NCBI GenBank assembly: GCA_034770075.1
Contig: JAVJAP010000349.1
Span: forward strand, 1 to 64,000
Origin: Aralia elata
Lineage: Eukaryota > Streptophyta > Magnoliopsida > Apiales > Araliaceae
DNA length: 64,000 bases
Direction: 5' to 3'
Shown: piece by piece, positions 1 through 16,200 of the stretch
How the letters are laid out: every line of letters begins with the position of its first letter
How positions within the stretch are numbered: position 1 is the stretch's first letter
The notes under the pieces: generated by a model
What the model saw: only the letters and a program-made list of their open reading frames with translations
Told to the model about the DNA's origin: nothing
The model's database searches: none
Translations under genes and position numbers: made by a program

Positions 1-3000
1 ACGCGATATTGATGGTATTACTCCTTTTGAATGCTAAATCAAACTAGAACGAAGTAATGGAAGGACATCCCTAATCACCTTTTTTCTTTGACAATTTGAG
101 ATGAACGATTTGAAGCAATAAGAAGGTCCTCGCCTTAAATCATTGACTTGTGTGAGATGAACCACATCGTTTTGAACGCGACAGTGATGGGATTAATTCC
201 TTTTGATGCTACTCAAACATAGAACGAAGTAATAGGAACTAACCTCTTTAATTTACAATTTGAAATAACTAATGAAATAATAAGTTAAAGTGTCTCCCTA
301 AATCATGTAAGTTGTGTGAGATGTACAACATCGTTTTTAATGGAAATAGTCCATGGGATTGCACTTTCGACGCTAAACAAAACTAGAACGAACTAATAGA
401 ACAGCTAATCACCTCTTTCTTTGACAATTTCAAAGAACGACATCAAAATAATAAGAAGGTACTCCCTAAATCATGACTTGTGTGAGATGTACACATCGTT
501 TTGAATGCGATAGTGATGGAATTACTCCTTTTGATACTAATACAAACTAGAATGAAGTAATAGAGACAGAACAGACTAATCACCCTCTTTTTTGACAATT
601 TGAAGGAACTAATAAAACAATAAGAAGAGTCTCCCTAATATCAAGTCTCGTGTGAGATGTAAGCATCGTTTTAAATGCGATAGTGATGCGATTGCTCCTT
701 TTGATGCTAACTCAAACTTGAACGAAGTAATCACCTCTTTCTTTGAACAATTTTGAAGGAACTAATAAAAACAATAAGAAAGTCTCCTAAAATCATAAAC
801 TTAGTGTGAAATGTACACATCGTTTTAGAACGCCGATAAGTGATGGTATTGCCTGCCCTTTATGATGCTAATCAAACTAGAACGAAGTAATAGGACTCTA
901 AGTACCTAATCACCTCTTGCTTATGACAAATTGTGAAGGAACGAAAGAAACGATAAGAAGGTCTCCCTAAATCATAGACTTGTGAGAGATGTACACATCT
1001 GTTTTGAACACAGATAGTTGATGGGATTGCTCCTTTTGATGCTAAATCCCAAATCCACCAACATATAAACGAAGTAAATATGACTCCTAATCCCACTTCT
1101 TTCTTTGACAATTTGAAAGAACGAATGAAACAATGAGAAAGTCTCCTAAAATCATGACTTTGTGTGAGATGTACACATCGTTTTTAACGCGGTACGTGAT
1201 GAGATTTGCTCCTTTTGATGCTAATCAAACTAAAACAAGTAATACGACCTTTTCTAATCACCTCTTATCTTTTGACAAATCTGAAGAAACGAATTGCAAT
1301 AATAAGAATGGGTCTTACCCTAAAACATGACTTGTGTGAGATGTACATAATCGTTTTGAACGTGATAGTGATGGGATTACACTTTTTGGATGCTAATCAA
1401 AACAGAAACGAAGTAATAGGACTCCTAATTCACACTCTTTCTTTGACAATTTGAAAGAACGAGATGAAACAATAAGAAGGTCTCTCTAAATCATGGCTTG
1501 TGTGAGATGTACACAAAATCGTTTTGAATGCGATAGTGATGGAGATTTAGGCTTCCGTGAGTTGATACGCTAATCTAAACTAAAACGAAGTAATAGGACT
1601 CCAAATCAGTACTCTATCTTTGACAATTTGAAGGAACGAAATGAAACAATTAAAAAGGTCTCCGGAAATCATGATATTGTGTGAGTATGTACACACATCG
1701 TTTTGATAACGCGATAATGATGGGATTAGCTCCCCTTTTGTATTGCTAATCCAACTAGAACGAAGTAATAAGCACTCCTAATCACCTCTTTTTCTTTGAC
1801 AATTTGAAGGGGAACAGAATCCAAACAATAAGAAGGTCTCCTTAAATCATGACTTGAGTGAGATGTACACATCATTTTGTAAGGCGATAGTGATGGGATT
1901 ACACATTTTGATGCTAATTACAAAACTAAGAAACTGAAGTAATAAGACCTGTACCTCTTATATTTTACAATTTAAAAGAACTAATGAAAACAATAAGAAG
2001 GTCTCCCTAAAATCATAACTTGTGCGAGAATGTACACATCGTTTTGAACGCTGATAGTGATGGGAATTCGTCTTTCCTTTTGATTGCCATAATTACCAAC
2101 TAAAACGAAGTAATAGGAACTCCAAAATCACACCTCTTTCATTTGACAATTATGAAGGAATCGAATGAAACAATAAAAAAAAAAAAAGGTACTCCGTAAA
2201 TCATGACTTGTGTGAGATGATATATATCGTTTTGAATCGGCGAGAGTGATGGGATTGCTCTCTTCTTGATGGCTAATTACCAACTAGAACAAAGTTAATA
2301 GGGATCTCCTAATCACCATCTTTCTTTGGAATTAATTTGAAAGAAACGAATGATAACAATAAGAAAGGTCTCCCTAAAATCATTGACTTTGTGTGATGAT
2401 GGTACACATCATTTTAGAACGCTTGATAGTGAATGGTTATTACTCCATTTTGTATACTAATCAAACTTAAGAACTGTGAAGTATATAAGAATCCTCTTTT
2501 ATTTTTACAATTTGAAAGAACTAATGAATAACAATAAGAATGTCTCCCTAAAATCATAGAACTTTTGTGCGAGATGTACACATCGTTTTGAACGCCGATA
2601 GTGAATAGGATTGCTCTTTTGACGCTTAATCAAACCTAGAATGGAACTAATAATCTTACTACTTAATCACCTCTTTCTTTGACAATTTGTAAGGAACGAA
2701 AAAATTTTCCCAAACAATAAGAAAAGGGTCTCCCTAAATCATGTACTTTTTTGTAAGATGTAACACATCGTTGTTGAACGCGATAGTGAATGGTAATTAC
2801 TTCCTTTTGATGCATATATCCAACTAGAACGATAGGTAATAGGACTTCCTAATCACCATTTATTCTTTGACAATTTAGAGTGAGAAACGATTGATAGCAA
2901 ACTAAAAAGGTCCTTCACCTAAAATCGATGACTTGTGTGAGTATGAACACATCGTTAGTTGTTGAACGCCGACAGTGAAATGGGATTATTCCTTTTGATG

Positions 3001-4380
3001 CTACTCAAACTAGAAACGAAGTAATAGGTACTAAACCTCTTTTATTTTACAATTATGAAATAATACTAATGAAAATAGATAAGAAGGTCTCCCTAAATCA
3101 TGTTATTGTGTGACGTTCGTAACACATTCGTTTTTAATGGAATAGTCATGGGGAATTGCACTTTTTCGACGCTAAATTCAAACTAGAACCGAAAGCTAAA
3201 TAGTAACAGCTAATCACCTCTTTCTTTGAACAATTTCAAAGAACGAATCAAACAATAAGAAGGGTCTCCCCTAAATCATTGACTTGTGATGAGATGTACA
3301 ACATCGTTTGTGAATGCTGATAGTGATGGTATTAACCTCCTTTTGATACTATTAAAACTAGAATGAAGTAATAGGAACAGCTAATCACCCCTCGTTTTTT
3401 GACAATTTGAAGGGAACTAATTAAACACATAAGAAAAGGTCTACCCTAAATCAAGACATTCGTGTGAGAATGTCAAGCATCGTTTTAAATGCTGAATAGT
3501 GATGCGAATCGTTCCTTTAGATGCTATATCAAACTAGAAGAACGAATAATATGACTCCTAATCACCTCTTTCTTTGTACAATTTGAAAGGAAACACTAAT
3601 AAAACAATAAGAAAGTCTCCTAAAATTCATAACTTGTGTGAAACTGTCACACATCGTTTTGAATCGCGATTAGTGGAATGGGATTGCTCCTTTTGATGCT
3701 AAATCAAACTAGAACGAAGTAATAGGACTACCTAATCACCTCTTTCTTTGACCAATTTGAATGGAACGAAAGAAACGATAAGAAGGTCCTCCCTAAATCA
3801 TGGACATTGTGTTGAAGATGTAACACATCGTTTTGGATACACGATAGTGATGGGATTGCTCCTTTTGGTTGATGCTTAATCCAAACTTCCGAACGAAGTA
3901 ACTAGGACTCCTAATCACATCTTTCTTTGACAATTTTGAAAAGACACGAAATGAAACAATATAGAAAGTCTCCTAAAATCATGACTTGTGTGAGATGTTA
4001 CACATCCGATTTTGAACGCGGGTTAATGTGATGAGCATTTCTCCTTTATAGATGCTAAATACAACTAAAAACGAAGTAATTATGACTTTCTAATCACCTC
4101 CTTTCCTTTGACAATTTGAAGGAAACGAAAGAATATTAATCAGAAGGTCTCCCTAAAACATGCCTATGTGTGTGAGATGTACACAATCGTTTTGAACAGC
4201 TTGGTTAGTGATGAGATTACCTCGTTTTTGATGCTAATCAAACTAGAACAGAAGTAATAAGGACTCTTAATCACCTCTTTACCTTTGACAATTTTGAAGA
4301 GAAACTGAATGAAACAAATAAGAAGGTCTCTCTAAATCCGATGACTTGTGGTGAGATGTTACACAATCGTTTTGTAACGA
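1..4380. repeat. satellite segment with dense small indels
   Basis: The same satellite as downstream, but with an extra or missing base every few tens of bases, such as ctaaatcaaac for ctaatcaaac and many doubled or inserted a/t/c. The underlying monomer order matches other parts of the array: 1-500 follows the order at about 10441-10930, and about 2850-4380 follows about 10490-12000. The change to clean sequence near 4380 is abrupt. The single-base, insertion-rich character looks more like uncorrected long-read consensus than evolutionary divergence, though old decayed satellite cannot be excluded. Confidence 0.8.
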
Positions 4381-4850
4381 GGTAGTGATGGGATTACTCC
4401 TTTTGATGCTAATCAAAATAGAACGAAGTAATAGGATCTCCTAATCACCTCTTTCTTTGACAATTTGAAAGAATGAATGAAACAATAAGAAGGTCTATCT
4501 AAATCATGACTTGTGTGATATGTACACATCGTTTTGAACGCGGGTAGTGATGGGATTACTCCTATTTGATGCTAATCAAACTAGAACGAAGTAATAGGAC
4601 TCCTAATCACCTTCTTTCTTTGATAATTTGAACGAACGAATGAAACAATAAGAAAGTCTCCTAAAATAATGACTTGTGTGAGATGTACACATCTTTTTTA
4701 ATGCGGTAGTGATGAGATTGCTCCTTTTGATGCTAATCAAACTAAAATGAAGTAATATGACTTCTAATCACCTCTTTCTTTGACAATCTGAAGGAACAAA
4801 TGAAATAATAAGAAGGTCTCCCTAAAACATGACTTGTGTGAGATGTACAC

Positions 4851-7800
4851 ATCGTTTTGAATGCGATAGTGATGGTATTACTCCTTTTGATACTAATCAA
4901 ACTAGAATGAAGTAATAGGACAGCTAATCACCTCTTTTTTGACAATTTGAAGGAACTAATTAAACAATAAGAAGGTCTCCCTAAATCAAGTCTCGTGTGA
5001 GATGTAAGCATCGTTTTAAATGCGATAGTGATGCGATCGCTCCTTTAGATGCTAATCAAACTAGAACGAAGTATCACCTCTTTCTTTGACAATTTGAAGG
5101 AACTAATAAAACAATAAGAAAGTCTCCTAAAATCATAACTTGTGTGAAATGTACACATCGTTTTGAACGCGATAGTGATGGGATTGCTCCTTTTGATGCT
5201 AATCAAACTAGAACGAAGTAATAGGACTCCTAATCACCTCTTTCTTTGACAATTTGAAGGAACGAAAGAAACGATAAGAAGGTCTCCCTAAATCATGACT
5301 TGTGTGAGATGTACACATCGTTTTGAACACGATAGTGATGGGATTGCTCCTTTTGATGCTAATCCAACTTGAACGAAGTAATAGGACTCCTAATCACATC
5401 TTTCTTTGACAATTTGAAAAAACGAATGAAACAATAAGAAAGTCTCCTAAAATCATGACTTGTGTGAGATGTACACATCGTTTTTAACGCGGTATTGATG
5501 AGATTGCTCTTTTGATGCTAATCAAAATAAAACGAAGTAATATGACTTCTAATCACATCTTTCTTTGACAATCTGAAGGAACGAATGAAATAATCAGAAG
5601 GTCTCCCTAAAACATGAACTTGTGTGAGATGTACACATCGTTTTGAACGCGGGGGTAGTGATGAGATTACTCTTTTTGATGCTAATCAAACTAGAACGAA
5701 GTAATAGGACTCTTAATCACCTCTTTCTTTGACAATTTGAAAGAATGAATGAAACAATAAGAAGGTCTCTCTAAATCATGACTTGTGTGAGATGTACACA
5801 TCGTTTTGAACGAGGTAGTGATGGGATTACTCCTTTTGATGCTAATCAAAATAGAACGAAGTAATAGGACTCCTAATCACCTCTTTCTTTGACAATTTGA
5901 AAGAATGAATGAAACAATAAGAAGGTCTATCTAAATCATGACTTGTGTGATATGTACACATCGTTTTGAACGCGGTAGTGATGGGATTACTCCTTTTGAT
6001 GCTAATCAAACTAGAACGAAGTAATAGGACTCCTAATCACCTCTTTCTTTGATAATTTGAACGAACGAATGAAACAATAAGAAAGTCTCTCCTAAAATAA
6101 TGACTTGTGTGAGATGTACACATCTTTTTTAATGCGGTAGTGATGAGATTGCTCCTTTTGATGCTAATCAAACTAAAATGAAGTAATATGACTTCTAATC
6201 ACCTCTTTCTTTGACAATCTGAAGGAACAAATGAAATAATAAGAAGGTCTCCCTAAAACATGACTTGTGTGAGATGTACACATCGTTTTGAACGCGGTAG
6301 TGATGGGATTACTCCTTTTGATGCTAATCAAACTAGAACGAAGTAATATGACCCCTAATCACCTCTTTCTTTGACAATTTCAATGAACGAATGAAACAAT
6401 AAGAAAGTCTCCTAAAATCATGACTTGTGTGAGATGTACACATTGTTTTGAACGCAGTAGTGATGGGATTGCTCCTTTTGATGCTAATCAAACTAAAACG
6501 AAGTAATAGGACTTCTAATCACCTTTTTCTTTGACAATCTTAGGCAACAAATGAAATAATAAGAAGGTCTCCCTAAAACATGACTTATGTGAGATGTACA
6601 CATCGTTTTGAAAGCGATAGTGATGGGATTACTCATTTTGATGCTAATCAAACTAGAACAAAGTAATAAGACTCCTAATAACCTCTTTCTTTGACAATTT
6701 GAAAGAACGAATGAAACAATAAGAAGGTCTCTCTAAATCATGATTTGTGTGAGATGTACACATCGTTTTGAACGTGATAGTGATAGGATTACTCCTATTG
6801 ATGCTAATCAAACTAGAATGAAGTAATAGGACTCCTAATCACCTCTTTCTTTGATAATTTGAAGGAACGAATGAAACAATAAGAAAGTCTCCTAAAATCA
6901 TGACTTGTGTGAGATGTACACATCGTATTGAACGCGGTAGTGATGGGATTGCTCCTTTTGATGCTAATCAAACTAAAACAAAGTAATAGGGCTTCTAATC
7001 ACCTCTTTCTTTGATAATCTGAAGGAACGAATGAAATAATAAGAAGGTCTCCCTAATACATGACTTGTGTGAGATGTACACATCGTTTTGAACGCGATGG
7101 TGATGGGATTACTCCTTTTGATGCTAATCAAACTAGAACGAAGTAATAGGACTCCTAATCACCTCTATCTTTGACAATTTGAAAGAACGAATGAAACAAT
7201 ATGAAGGTCTCTCTAAATCATGACTTGTATGAGATGTACAAATCGTTTTGAACGCGATAGTGATGAGATTGCTCCTTTTGATGCTAATCCAACTAAAACG
7301 AAGTAATAGGACTCATAATCACCTATTTCTTTGATAATTTGAAGGAACGAATGAAACAATAAAAAGGTCTCCGTAAATCATGACTTATGTGAGATGTACA
7401 CATCGTTATGAACGCGATAGTGATGAGATTGCTCCTTTTGATGCTAATCCAACTAGAACGAAGTAATAGGACTGCTAATCACCTCTTTCTTTGACAATTT
7501 GAAGGAACGAATCAAACAATAAGAAGGTCTCCCTAAATCATGACTTGTGTAAGATGTACACATCGTTTTGAACGTGATAGTGATGGTATTACTCCTTTTG
7601 ATGATAATCAAACTAGAACGAAGTAATAGGACTCCTAATCACCTCTTTTTTCACAATTTCAAGGAACTAATTAAACAATAAGAAGTTCTCCCTAAATCAT
7701 GACTTGTGTGAGATGTACACATCGTTTTGAACGCGATAGTGATGGGATTGCTCCTTTTGATGCTAATCAGACTAAAGCAAAGTAATAGGATTTCTAATCA

Positions 7801-8630
7801 CCTCTTTCTTTGACAATTTGAGAGAACAAATGAAACAATAAGAAGGTCTCCCTAAATCATGACTTGTGTGAGATGTACACATCATTTTGAAGGCGATAGT
7901 GATGGGATTGCTCCCTTTGATGCCAATCCAACTAAAACGAAGTAATAGGACTCCTAATCACCTCTTTTTTGACAATTTGAAGGAACTAATTAAACAATAA
8001 GAAGGTCTCCCTAAATCAAGTCTCGTGTGAGATGTAAGCATCGTTTTAAACGCGATAGTGATGTGATTGCTCCTTTTGATGCTAATCAAACTTGAAAGAA
8101 GTATCACCTCTTTCGTTGACAATTTGAAGGAACTAATAAAACAATAATGAAGTCTCCTAAAATCATAACTTGTGTGAGATGTACACATCGTTTTGAACGC
8201 GATAGTGATGGGATTGCTCCTTTTGATGCTAATCAGACTAAAGGAAAGTAATAGGACTTCTAATCACCTCTTTCTTTAACAATTTGAGAGAACAAATGAA
8301 ACAATAAGAAGGTCTCCCTAAATCATGACTTGTGTGAGATGTACACATCATTTGGAACGCGATAGTGATGGGATTGCTCCCTTTGATGCCAATCCAACTA
8401 AAACGAAGTAATAGGACTCCTAATCACCTCTTTCTTTGACAATTTGAAAGAACGATTGAACAATAAGAAGGTCTCCCTAAATCATGACTTGTATGAAATG
8501 AACACATTATTTTGAATGCGATAGTGATGGGATTATTCATTTTGATGCTACTCAAACTAGAACGAAGTAATAGGACTGACCTCTTTATTTTACAATTTGA
8601 AAGAACCAATGAAACAATAAGAAGGTCTCC
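4851..8630. repeat. partial copy of the 7.25-kb satellite block
   Basis: The monomer variants occur in the same order and with the same private differences as 10903-14680. An example is the run with gcgatcgctcctttagatgc at about 5034 and about 11094. The offset is about 6052 bp. At the left edge (about 4850) the sequence switches abruptly from a run resembling 5881-6290. At the right edge it diverges just before the A-rich tract. This is a truncated third copy of the repeat block. Confidence 0.75.
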
Positions 8631-8770
8631 GTAAATCATGATTTGTGTGAGATGTACACATCGTTTTGAACGCGATAGTGATGGGATTGCTCCTTTTTAT
8701 GCTAATCCAACTAGAACGAAGTAATAGGACTCCTAATCACCTCTTTCTTTGACAATTTGAAGGAACGAAT

Positions 8771-9597
<827 letters not shown>

Positions 9598-10239
9598 AAT
9601 AAGAAGGTCTCCCTAAATCGAGACTTGTGTGAGATGTACACATCGTTTTGAACGCGATAGTGATGAGATTGCTCCTTTAGATGCTAATCAAACTAGAACG
9701 AAGTAATAAGAACTGACCTCTTTATTTTACAATTTAAAAGAACTAATGAAACAATAAGAAGGTCTCCCTAAATCATAACTTGTGCGAGATGTACACATCG
9801 TTTTGAACGCGATAGTGATGGGATTGCTCCTTTTGATGCTAATCCAACTAAAACGAAGTAATAGGACTCCAAATCACCTCTTTCTTTGACAATTTGAAGG
9901 AACGAATGAAACAATAAAAAGGTCTCCGTAAATCATGACTTGTGTGAGATGTATATATCGTTTTGAACGCGATAGTGATGGGATTGCTCCTTTTGATGCT
10001 AATCCAACTAGAACAAAGTAATAGGACTCCTAATCACCTCTTTCTTTGATAATTTGAAAGAACGAATGAAACAATAAGAAGGTCTCCCTAAATCATGACT
10101 TGTGTGAGATGTACACATCATTTTGAACGCGATAGTGATGGTATTACTCCTTTTGATACTAATCAAACTAGAATGAAGTAATAAGACTCCTCTTTATTTT
10201 ACAATTTGAAAGAACTAATGAAACAATAAGAATGTCTCC

Positions 10240-13200
10240 CTAAATCATAACTTGTGCGAGATGTACACATCGTTTTGAACGCGATAGTGATGGAATTGCT
10301 CTTTTTGACGCTAATCAAACTAGAATGAACTAATAAGACTATTAATCACATCTTTCTTTGACAATTTGAAGGAACGAATCAAACAATAAGAAGGTCTCCC
10401 TAAATCATGACTTTTGTAAGATGTACACATCGTTTTGAACGCGATAGTGATGGTATTACTCCTTTTGATGCTAATCAAACTAGAACGAAGTAATAGGACT
10501 CCTAATCACCTTTTTCTTTGACAATTTGAGAGAACGATTGAAGCAATAAGAAGGTCTCCCTAAATCATGACTTGTGTGAGATGAACACATCGTTTTGAAC
10601 GCGACAGTGATGGGATTATTCCTTTTGATGCTACTCAAACTAGAACGAAGTAATAGGACTAACCTCTTTATTTTACAATTTGAAAGAACTAATGAAACAA
10701 TAAGAAGGTCTCCCTAAATCATGTATTGTGTGAGATGTACACATCGTTTTTAATGGAATAGTCATGGGATTGCACTTTTCGACGCTAATCAAACTAGAAC
10801 GAACTAATAGAACAGCTAATCACCTCTTTCTTTGACAATTTCAAAGAACGAATCAAACAATAAGAAGGTCTCCCTAAATCATGACTTGTGTGAGATGTAC
10901 ACATCGTTTTGAATGCGATAGTGATGGTATTACTCCTTTTGATACTAATCAAACTAGAATGAAGTAATAGGACAGCTAATCACCTCTTTTTGACAATTTG
11001 AAGGAACTAATTAAACAATAAGAAGGTCTCCCTAAATCAAGTCCCGTGTGAGATGTAAGCATCGTTTTAAATGCGATAGTGATGCGATCGCTCCTTTAGA
11101 TGCTAATCAAACTAGAACGAAGTATCACCTCTTTCTTTGACAATTTGAAGGAACTAATAAAACAATAAGAAAGTCTCCTAAAATCATAACTTGTGTGAAA
11201 TGTACACATCGTTTTGAACGCGATAGTGATGGGATTGCTCCTTTTTGATGCTAATCAAACTAGAACGAAGTAATAGGACTCCTAATCACCTCTTTCTTTG
11301 ACAATTTGAAGGAACGAAAGAAACGATAAGAAGGTCTCCCTAAATCATGACTTGTGTGAGATGTACACATCGTTTTGAACACGATAGTGATGGGATTGCT
11401 CCTTTTGATGCTAATCCAACTTGAACGAAGTAATAGGACTCCTAATCACATCTTTCTTTGACAATTTGAAAAAACGAATGAAACAATAAGAAAGTCTCCT
11501 AAAATCATGACTTGTGTGAGATGTACACATCGTTTTTAACGCGGTAGTGATGAGATTGCTCCTTTTGATGCTAATCAAACTAAAACGAAGTAATATGACT
11601 TCTAATCACCTCTTTCTTTGACAATCTGAAGGAACGAATGAAATAATCAGAAGGTCTCCCTAAAACATGACTTGTGTGAGATGTACACATCGTTTTGAAC
11701 GCGGTAGTGATGAGATTACTCTTTTTGATGCTAATCAAACTAGAACGAAGTAATAGGACTCTTAATCACCTCTTTCTTTGACAATTTGAAAGAATGAATG
11801 AAACAATAAGAAGGTCTCTCTAAATCATGACTTGTGTGAGATGTACACATCGTTTTGAACGAGGTAGTGATGGGATTACTCCTTTTGATGCTAATCAAAA
11901 TAGAACGAAGTAATAGGACTCCTAATCACCTCTTTCTTTGACAATTTGAAAGAATGAATGAAACAATAAGAAGGTCTCTCTAAATCATGACTTGTGTGAT
12001 ATGTACACATCGTTTTGAACGCGGTAGTGATGGGATTACTCCTTTTGATGCTAATCAAACTAGAACGAAGTAATAGGACTCCTAATCACCTCTTTCTTTG
12101 ATAATTTGAACGAACGAATGAAACAATAAGAAAGTCTCCTAAAATAATGACTTGTGTGAGATGTACACATCTTTTTTAATGCGGTAGTGATGAGATTGCT
12201 CCTTTTGATGCTAATCAAACTAAAATGAAGTAATATGACTTCTAATCACCTCTTTCTTTGACAATCTGAAGGAACAAATGAAATAATAAGAAGGTCTCCC
12301 TAAAACATGACTTGTGTGAGATGTACACATCGTTTTGAACGCGGTAGTGATGGGACTACTCCTTTTGATGCTAATCAAACTAGAACGAAGTAATAGGACT
12401 CCTAATCACCTCTTTCTTTGACAATTTCAAACGAACGAATGAAACAATAAGAAAGTCTCCTAAAATCATGACTTGTGTGAGATGTACACATTGTTTTGAA
12501 CGCGTAGTGATGGGATTGCTCCTTTTGATGCTAATCAAACTAAAACGAAGTAATAGGACTTCTAATCCACCTTTTTCTTTGACAATCTTAGGCAACGAAT
12601 GAAATAATAAGAAGGTCTCCCTAAAACATGACTTATGTGAGATGTTACACATCGTTTTGAATGCGATAGTGATGGGATTACTCCTTTTGATGTTAATCAA
12701 ACTAGAACGAAGTAATAAGACTCCTAATCACCTCTTTCTTTGACAATTGAAAGAACGAATGAAACAATAAGAAGGTCTCTCTAAATCATGATTTGTGTGA
12801 GATGTACACATCGTTTTGAACGTGATAGTGATAGGATTACTCCTTATTGATGCTAATCAAACTGGAATGAAGTAATAAGACTCCTAATCACCTCTTTCTT
12901 TGACAATTTGAAGGAACGAATGAAACAATAAGAAAGTCTCCTAAAAACATGACTTGTGTGAGATGTACACATCGTATTGAACGCGGTAGTGATGGGATTG
13001 CTCATTTTGATGCTAATCAAACTAAAACGAAGTAATAGGGCTTCTAATCACCTCTTTCTTTGATAATCTGAAGGAACGAATGAAATAATAAGAAGGTCTC
13101 CCTAATACATGACTTGTGTGAGATGTACACATCGTTTTGAACGCGATGGTGATGGGATTACTCCTTTTGATGCTAATCAAACTAGAACGAAGTAATAGGA

Positions 13201-16200
13201 CTCCTAATCACCTCTATCTTTGATAATTTTGAAAGAACGAATGAAACAATATGAAGGTCTCTCTAAATCATGACTTGTATGAGATGTTACAAATCGTTTT
13301 GAACGCGATAGTGATGAGATTGCTCCTTTTGATGCTAATCCAACTAAAACGAAGTAATAAGGACTCCTAATCACCTCTTTCTTTGATAATTTGAAGGAAC
13401 GAATGAAACAATAAAAAAGGTCTCCGTAAATCATGACTTATTGTGAGAAGTACACATCGTTATGAACGCGATAGTGATGAGATTGCTCCTTTTGATGCTA
13501 ACTCCAACTAGAACGAAGTTAATAGGACTGCTAATCACCTCTTTTTTTGACAATTTGAAGGAACGAATCAAACAATAAGAAGGTCTCCCTAAATCATGAC
13601 TTGTGTAAGATGTACACATCGTTTTGAACGCGATAGTGATGGTATTACTCCTTTTGATGATAATCAAACTAGAACGAAGTAATAGGGACTCCTAATCACC
13701 TCTTTTTTCACAATTTCAAGGAAACTAATTAAACAATAAGAAGTTCTCCCTAAATCATGACTTGTGTGAGATGTACACATCGTTTTGAACGCGATAGTGA
13801 TGGGATTGCTCCTTTTGATGCTAATCAGACTAAAGCAAAGTAATAGGACTTCTAATCACCTCTTTCTTTGACAATTTGAGAGAACAAATGAAACAATAAG
13901 AAGGTCTCCCTAAATCATGACTTGTGTGAGATGTACACATCATTTTGAACGCGATAGTGATGGGATTGCTCCCTTTGATGCCAATCCAAACTAAAACGAA
14001 GTAATAGGACTCCTAATCACCTCTTTTTTGACAATTTGAAGGAACTAATTAAACAATAAGAAGGTCTCCCTAAATCAAGTCTCGTGTGAGATGTAAGCAT
14101 CGTTTTAAACGCGATAGTGATGTGATTGCTCCTTTTGATGCTAATCAAACTTGAACAAAGTATCACCTCTTTCGTTGACAATTTGAAGTAACTAATAAAA
14201 CAATAAGAAAGTCTCCTAAAATCATAACTTGTGTGAGATGTACACATCGTTTTGAACGCGATAGTGATGGGATTGCTCCTTTTGATGCTAATCAGACTAA
14301 AGCAAAGTAATAGGACTTCTAATCACCTCTTTCTTTGACAATTTGAGAGAACAAATGAAACAATAAGAAGGTCTCCCTAAATCATGACTTGTGTGAGATG
14401 TACACATCATTTGGAACGCGATAGTGATGGGATTGCTCCCTTTGATGCCAATCCAACTAAAACGAAGTAATAGGACTCCTAATCACCTCTTTCTTTGACA
14501 ATTTGAAAGAACGATTGAACAATAAGAAGGTCTCCCTAAATCATGACTTGTGTGAAATGAACACATTATTTTGAATGCTATAGTGATGGGATTATTCATT
14601 TTGATGCTACTCAAACTAGAACGAAGTAATAGGACTGACCTCTTTATTTTACAATTTGAAAGAACCAATGATACAATAAGAAGGTCTCCCTAAATCATAA
14701 CTTGTGCGAGATGCACACATCGTTTTGAACGCGATAGTGATGGGATTGCTCTTTTCGACGCTAATCAAACTAGAACGAACTAATAGGACTGTTAATCACC
14801 TCTTTCTTTGATAATTTGAAAGAACGAATCAAACAATAAGAAGGTCTCCCTAAATCATGACTTGTGTGAGATGTACACATCGTTTTTAACGCGATAGTGA
14901 TGGTATTACTCCTTTTAATGCTAATCAAACTAGAAAGAAGTAATAGGACTCCTAATCACCTCTTTTTTGACAATTTGAAGGAACTAATTAAACAATAAGA
15001 AGGTCTCCCTAAATCAAGTCTCGTGTGAGATGGAAGCATCGTTTTAAACGCGATAGTGATGTGATTGCTCCTTTTGATGCTAATCAAACTTGAACGAAGT
15101 ATCACCTCTTTCGTTGACAATTTGAAGGAACTAATAAAACAATAAGAAAGTCTCCTAAAATCATAACTTGTGTGAGATGTACACATCGTTTTGAACGCGA
15201 TAGTGATGGGATTGCTCCTTTTGACCCTAATCAAACTAGAACGAAGTAATAGGACTCCTAATCACCTCTTTCTTTTATAATTTGAAGGAACGAATGAAAC
15301 AATAAGAAGGTCTCTCTAAATCATGAGTTGTGTGAGATGTACACATCGTTTTGAACACGATAGTGATGGGATTGCTCCTTTTGATGCTAATCCAACTAGA
15401 ACGAAGTAATAGGAACTAATGAAACAATAAGAAGGTCACCCTAAATCATAACTTGTACGACATGTACACATCGTTTTGAACGCGATAGTGATGGGATTGC
15501 TCTTTTTGACGCTAATCAAACTAGAACTAAGTAATAAGACATCTAATCAACTCTTTCTTTGACAATTTGAATGAAACTAACGAAACAATAAGAAAGTTCC
15601 TAAATCGAGACTTGTGTGAGATGTACACATCGTTTTGAACGCGATAGTGATAGATTGCTCCTTTTGATGAAGATCAAACTAGAACGAGTAATAAGACTCC
15701 TAATCACCTCTTTCTTTGAAAATTTGAAGGAAACTAATGAAACCAATAAGAAGGCTTCCCTAAATCGAGACTTGTGAGATGTACACATCGTTTTGAACGC
15801 GATAGTGATGGGATTGCTCTTTTTGACGCTAATCAAACTAGAACGAAGTAATAGGACTCCTAATCACCTCTTTCTTTTGACAATTTGAAGGAACTAATAA
15901 AACAATAAGACGGTCTCCTAAAATCAAGACTTGTGTGAGATGTACACAAAGAAATCGTTTTGAAACGTGATAGTGATGGGATTGCTCCTTTTGACCCTAA
16001 TCAAACTAGAACGAAGTAATAGGACTCCTAATCACCTCTTTCTTTTACAATTTGAAGGAACGAATGAAACAATAAGAAGGTCTCCCTAAATCATGACTTG
16101 TGTGAGATGTACACATCGTTTTGAACACGATAGTGATGGGATTGCTCCTTTTGATGCTAATCCAACTAGAACGAAGTAATAGGAACTAATGAAACAATAA

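Noticed and set aside
12380..12700. Minus-strand open frames with recurring peptide segments (e.g. LGRPSYC, KLSKKEVI) across the satellite.
   Set aside because: They repeat because the DNA repeats. The 160-bp period shifts the frame every monomer, frames are ended by ordinary substitutions, and there is no start, promoter or codon-level conservation.
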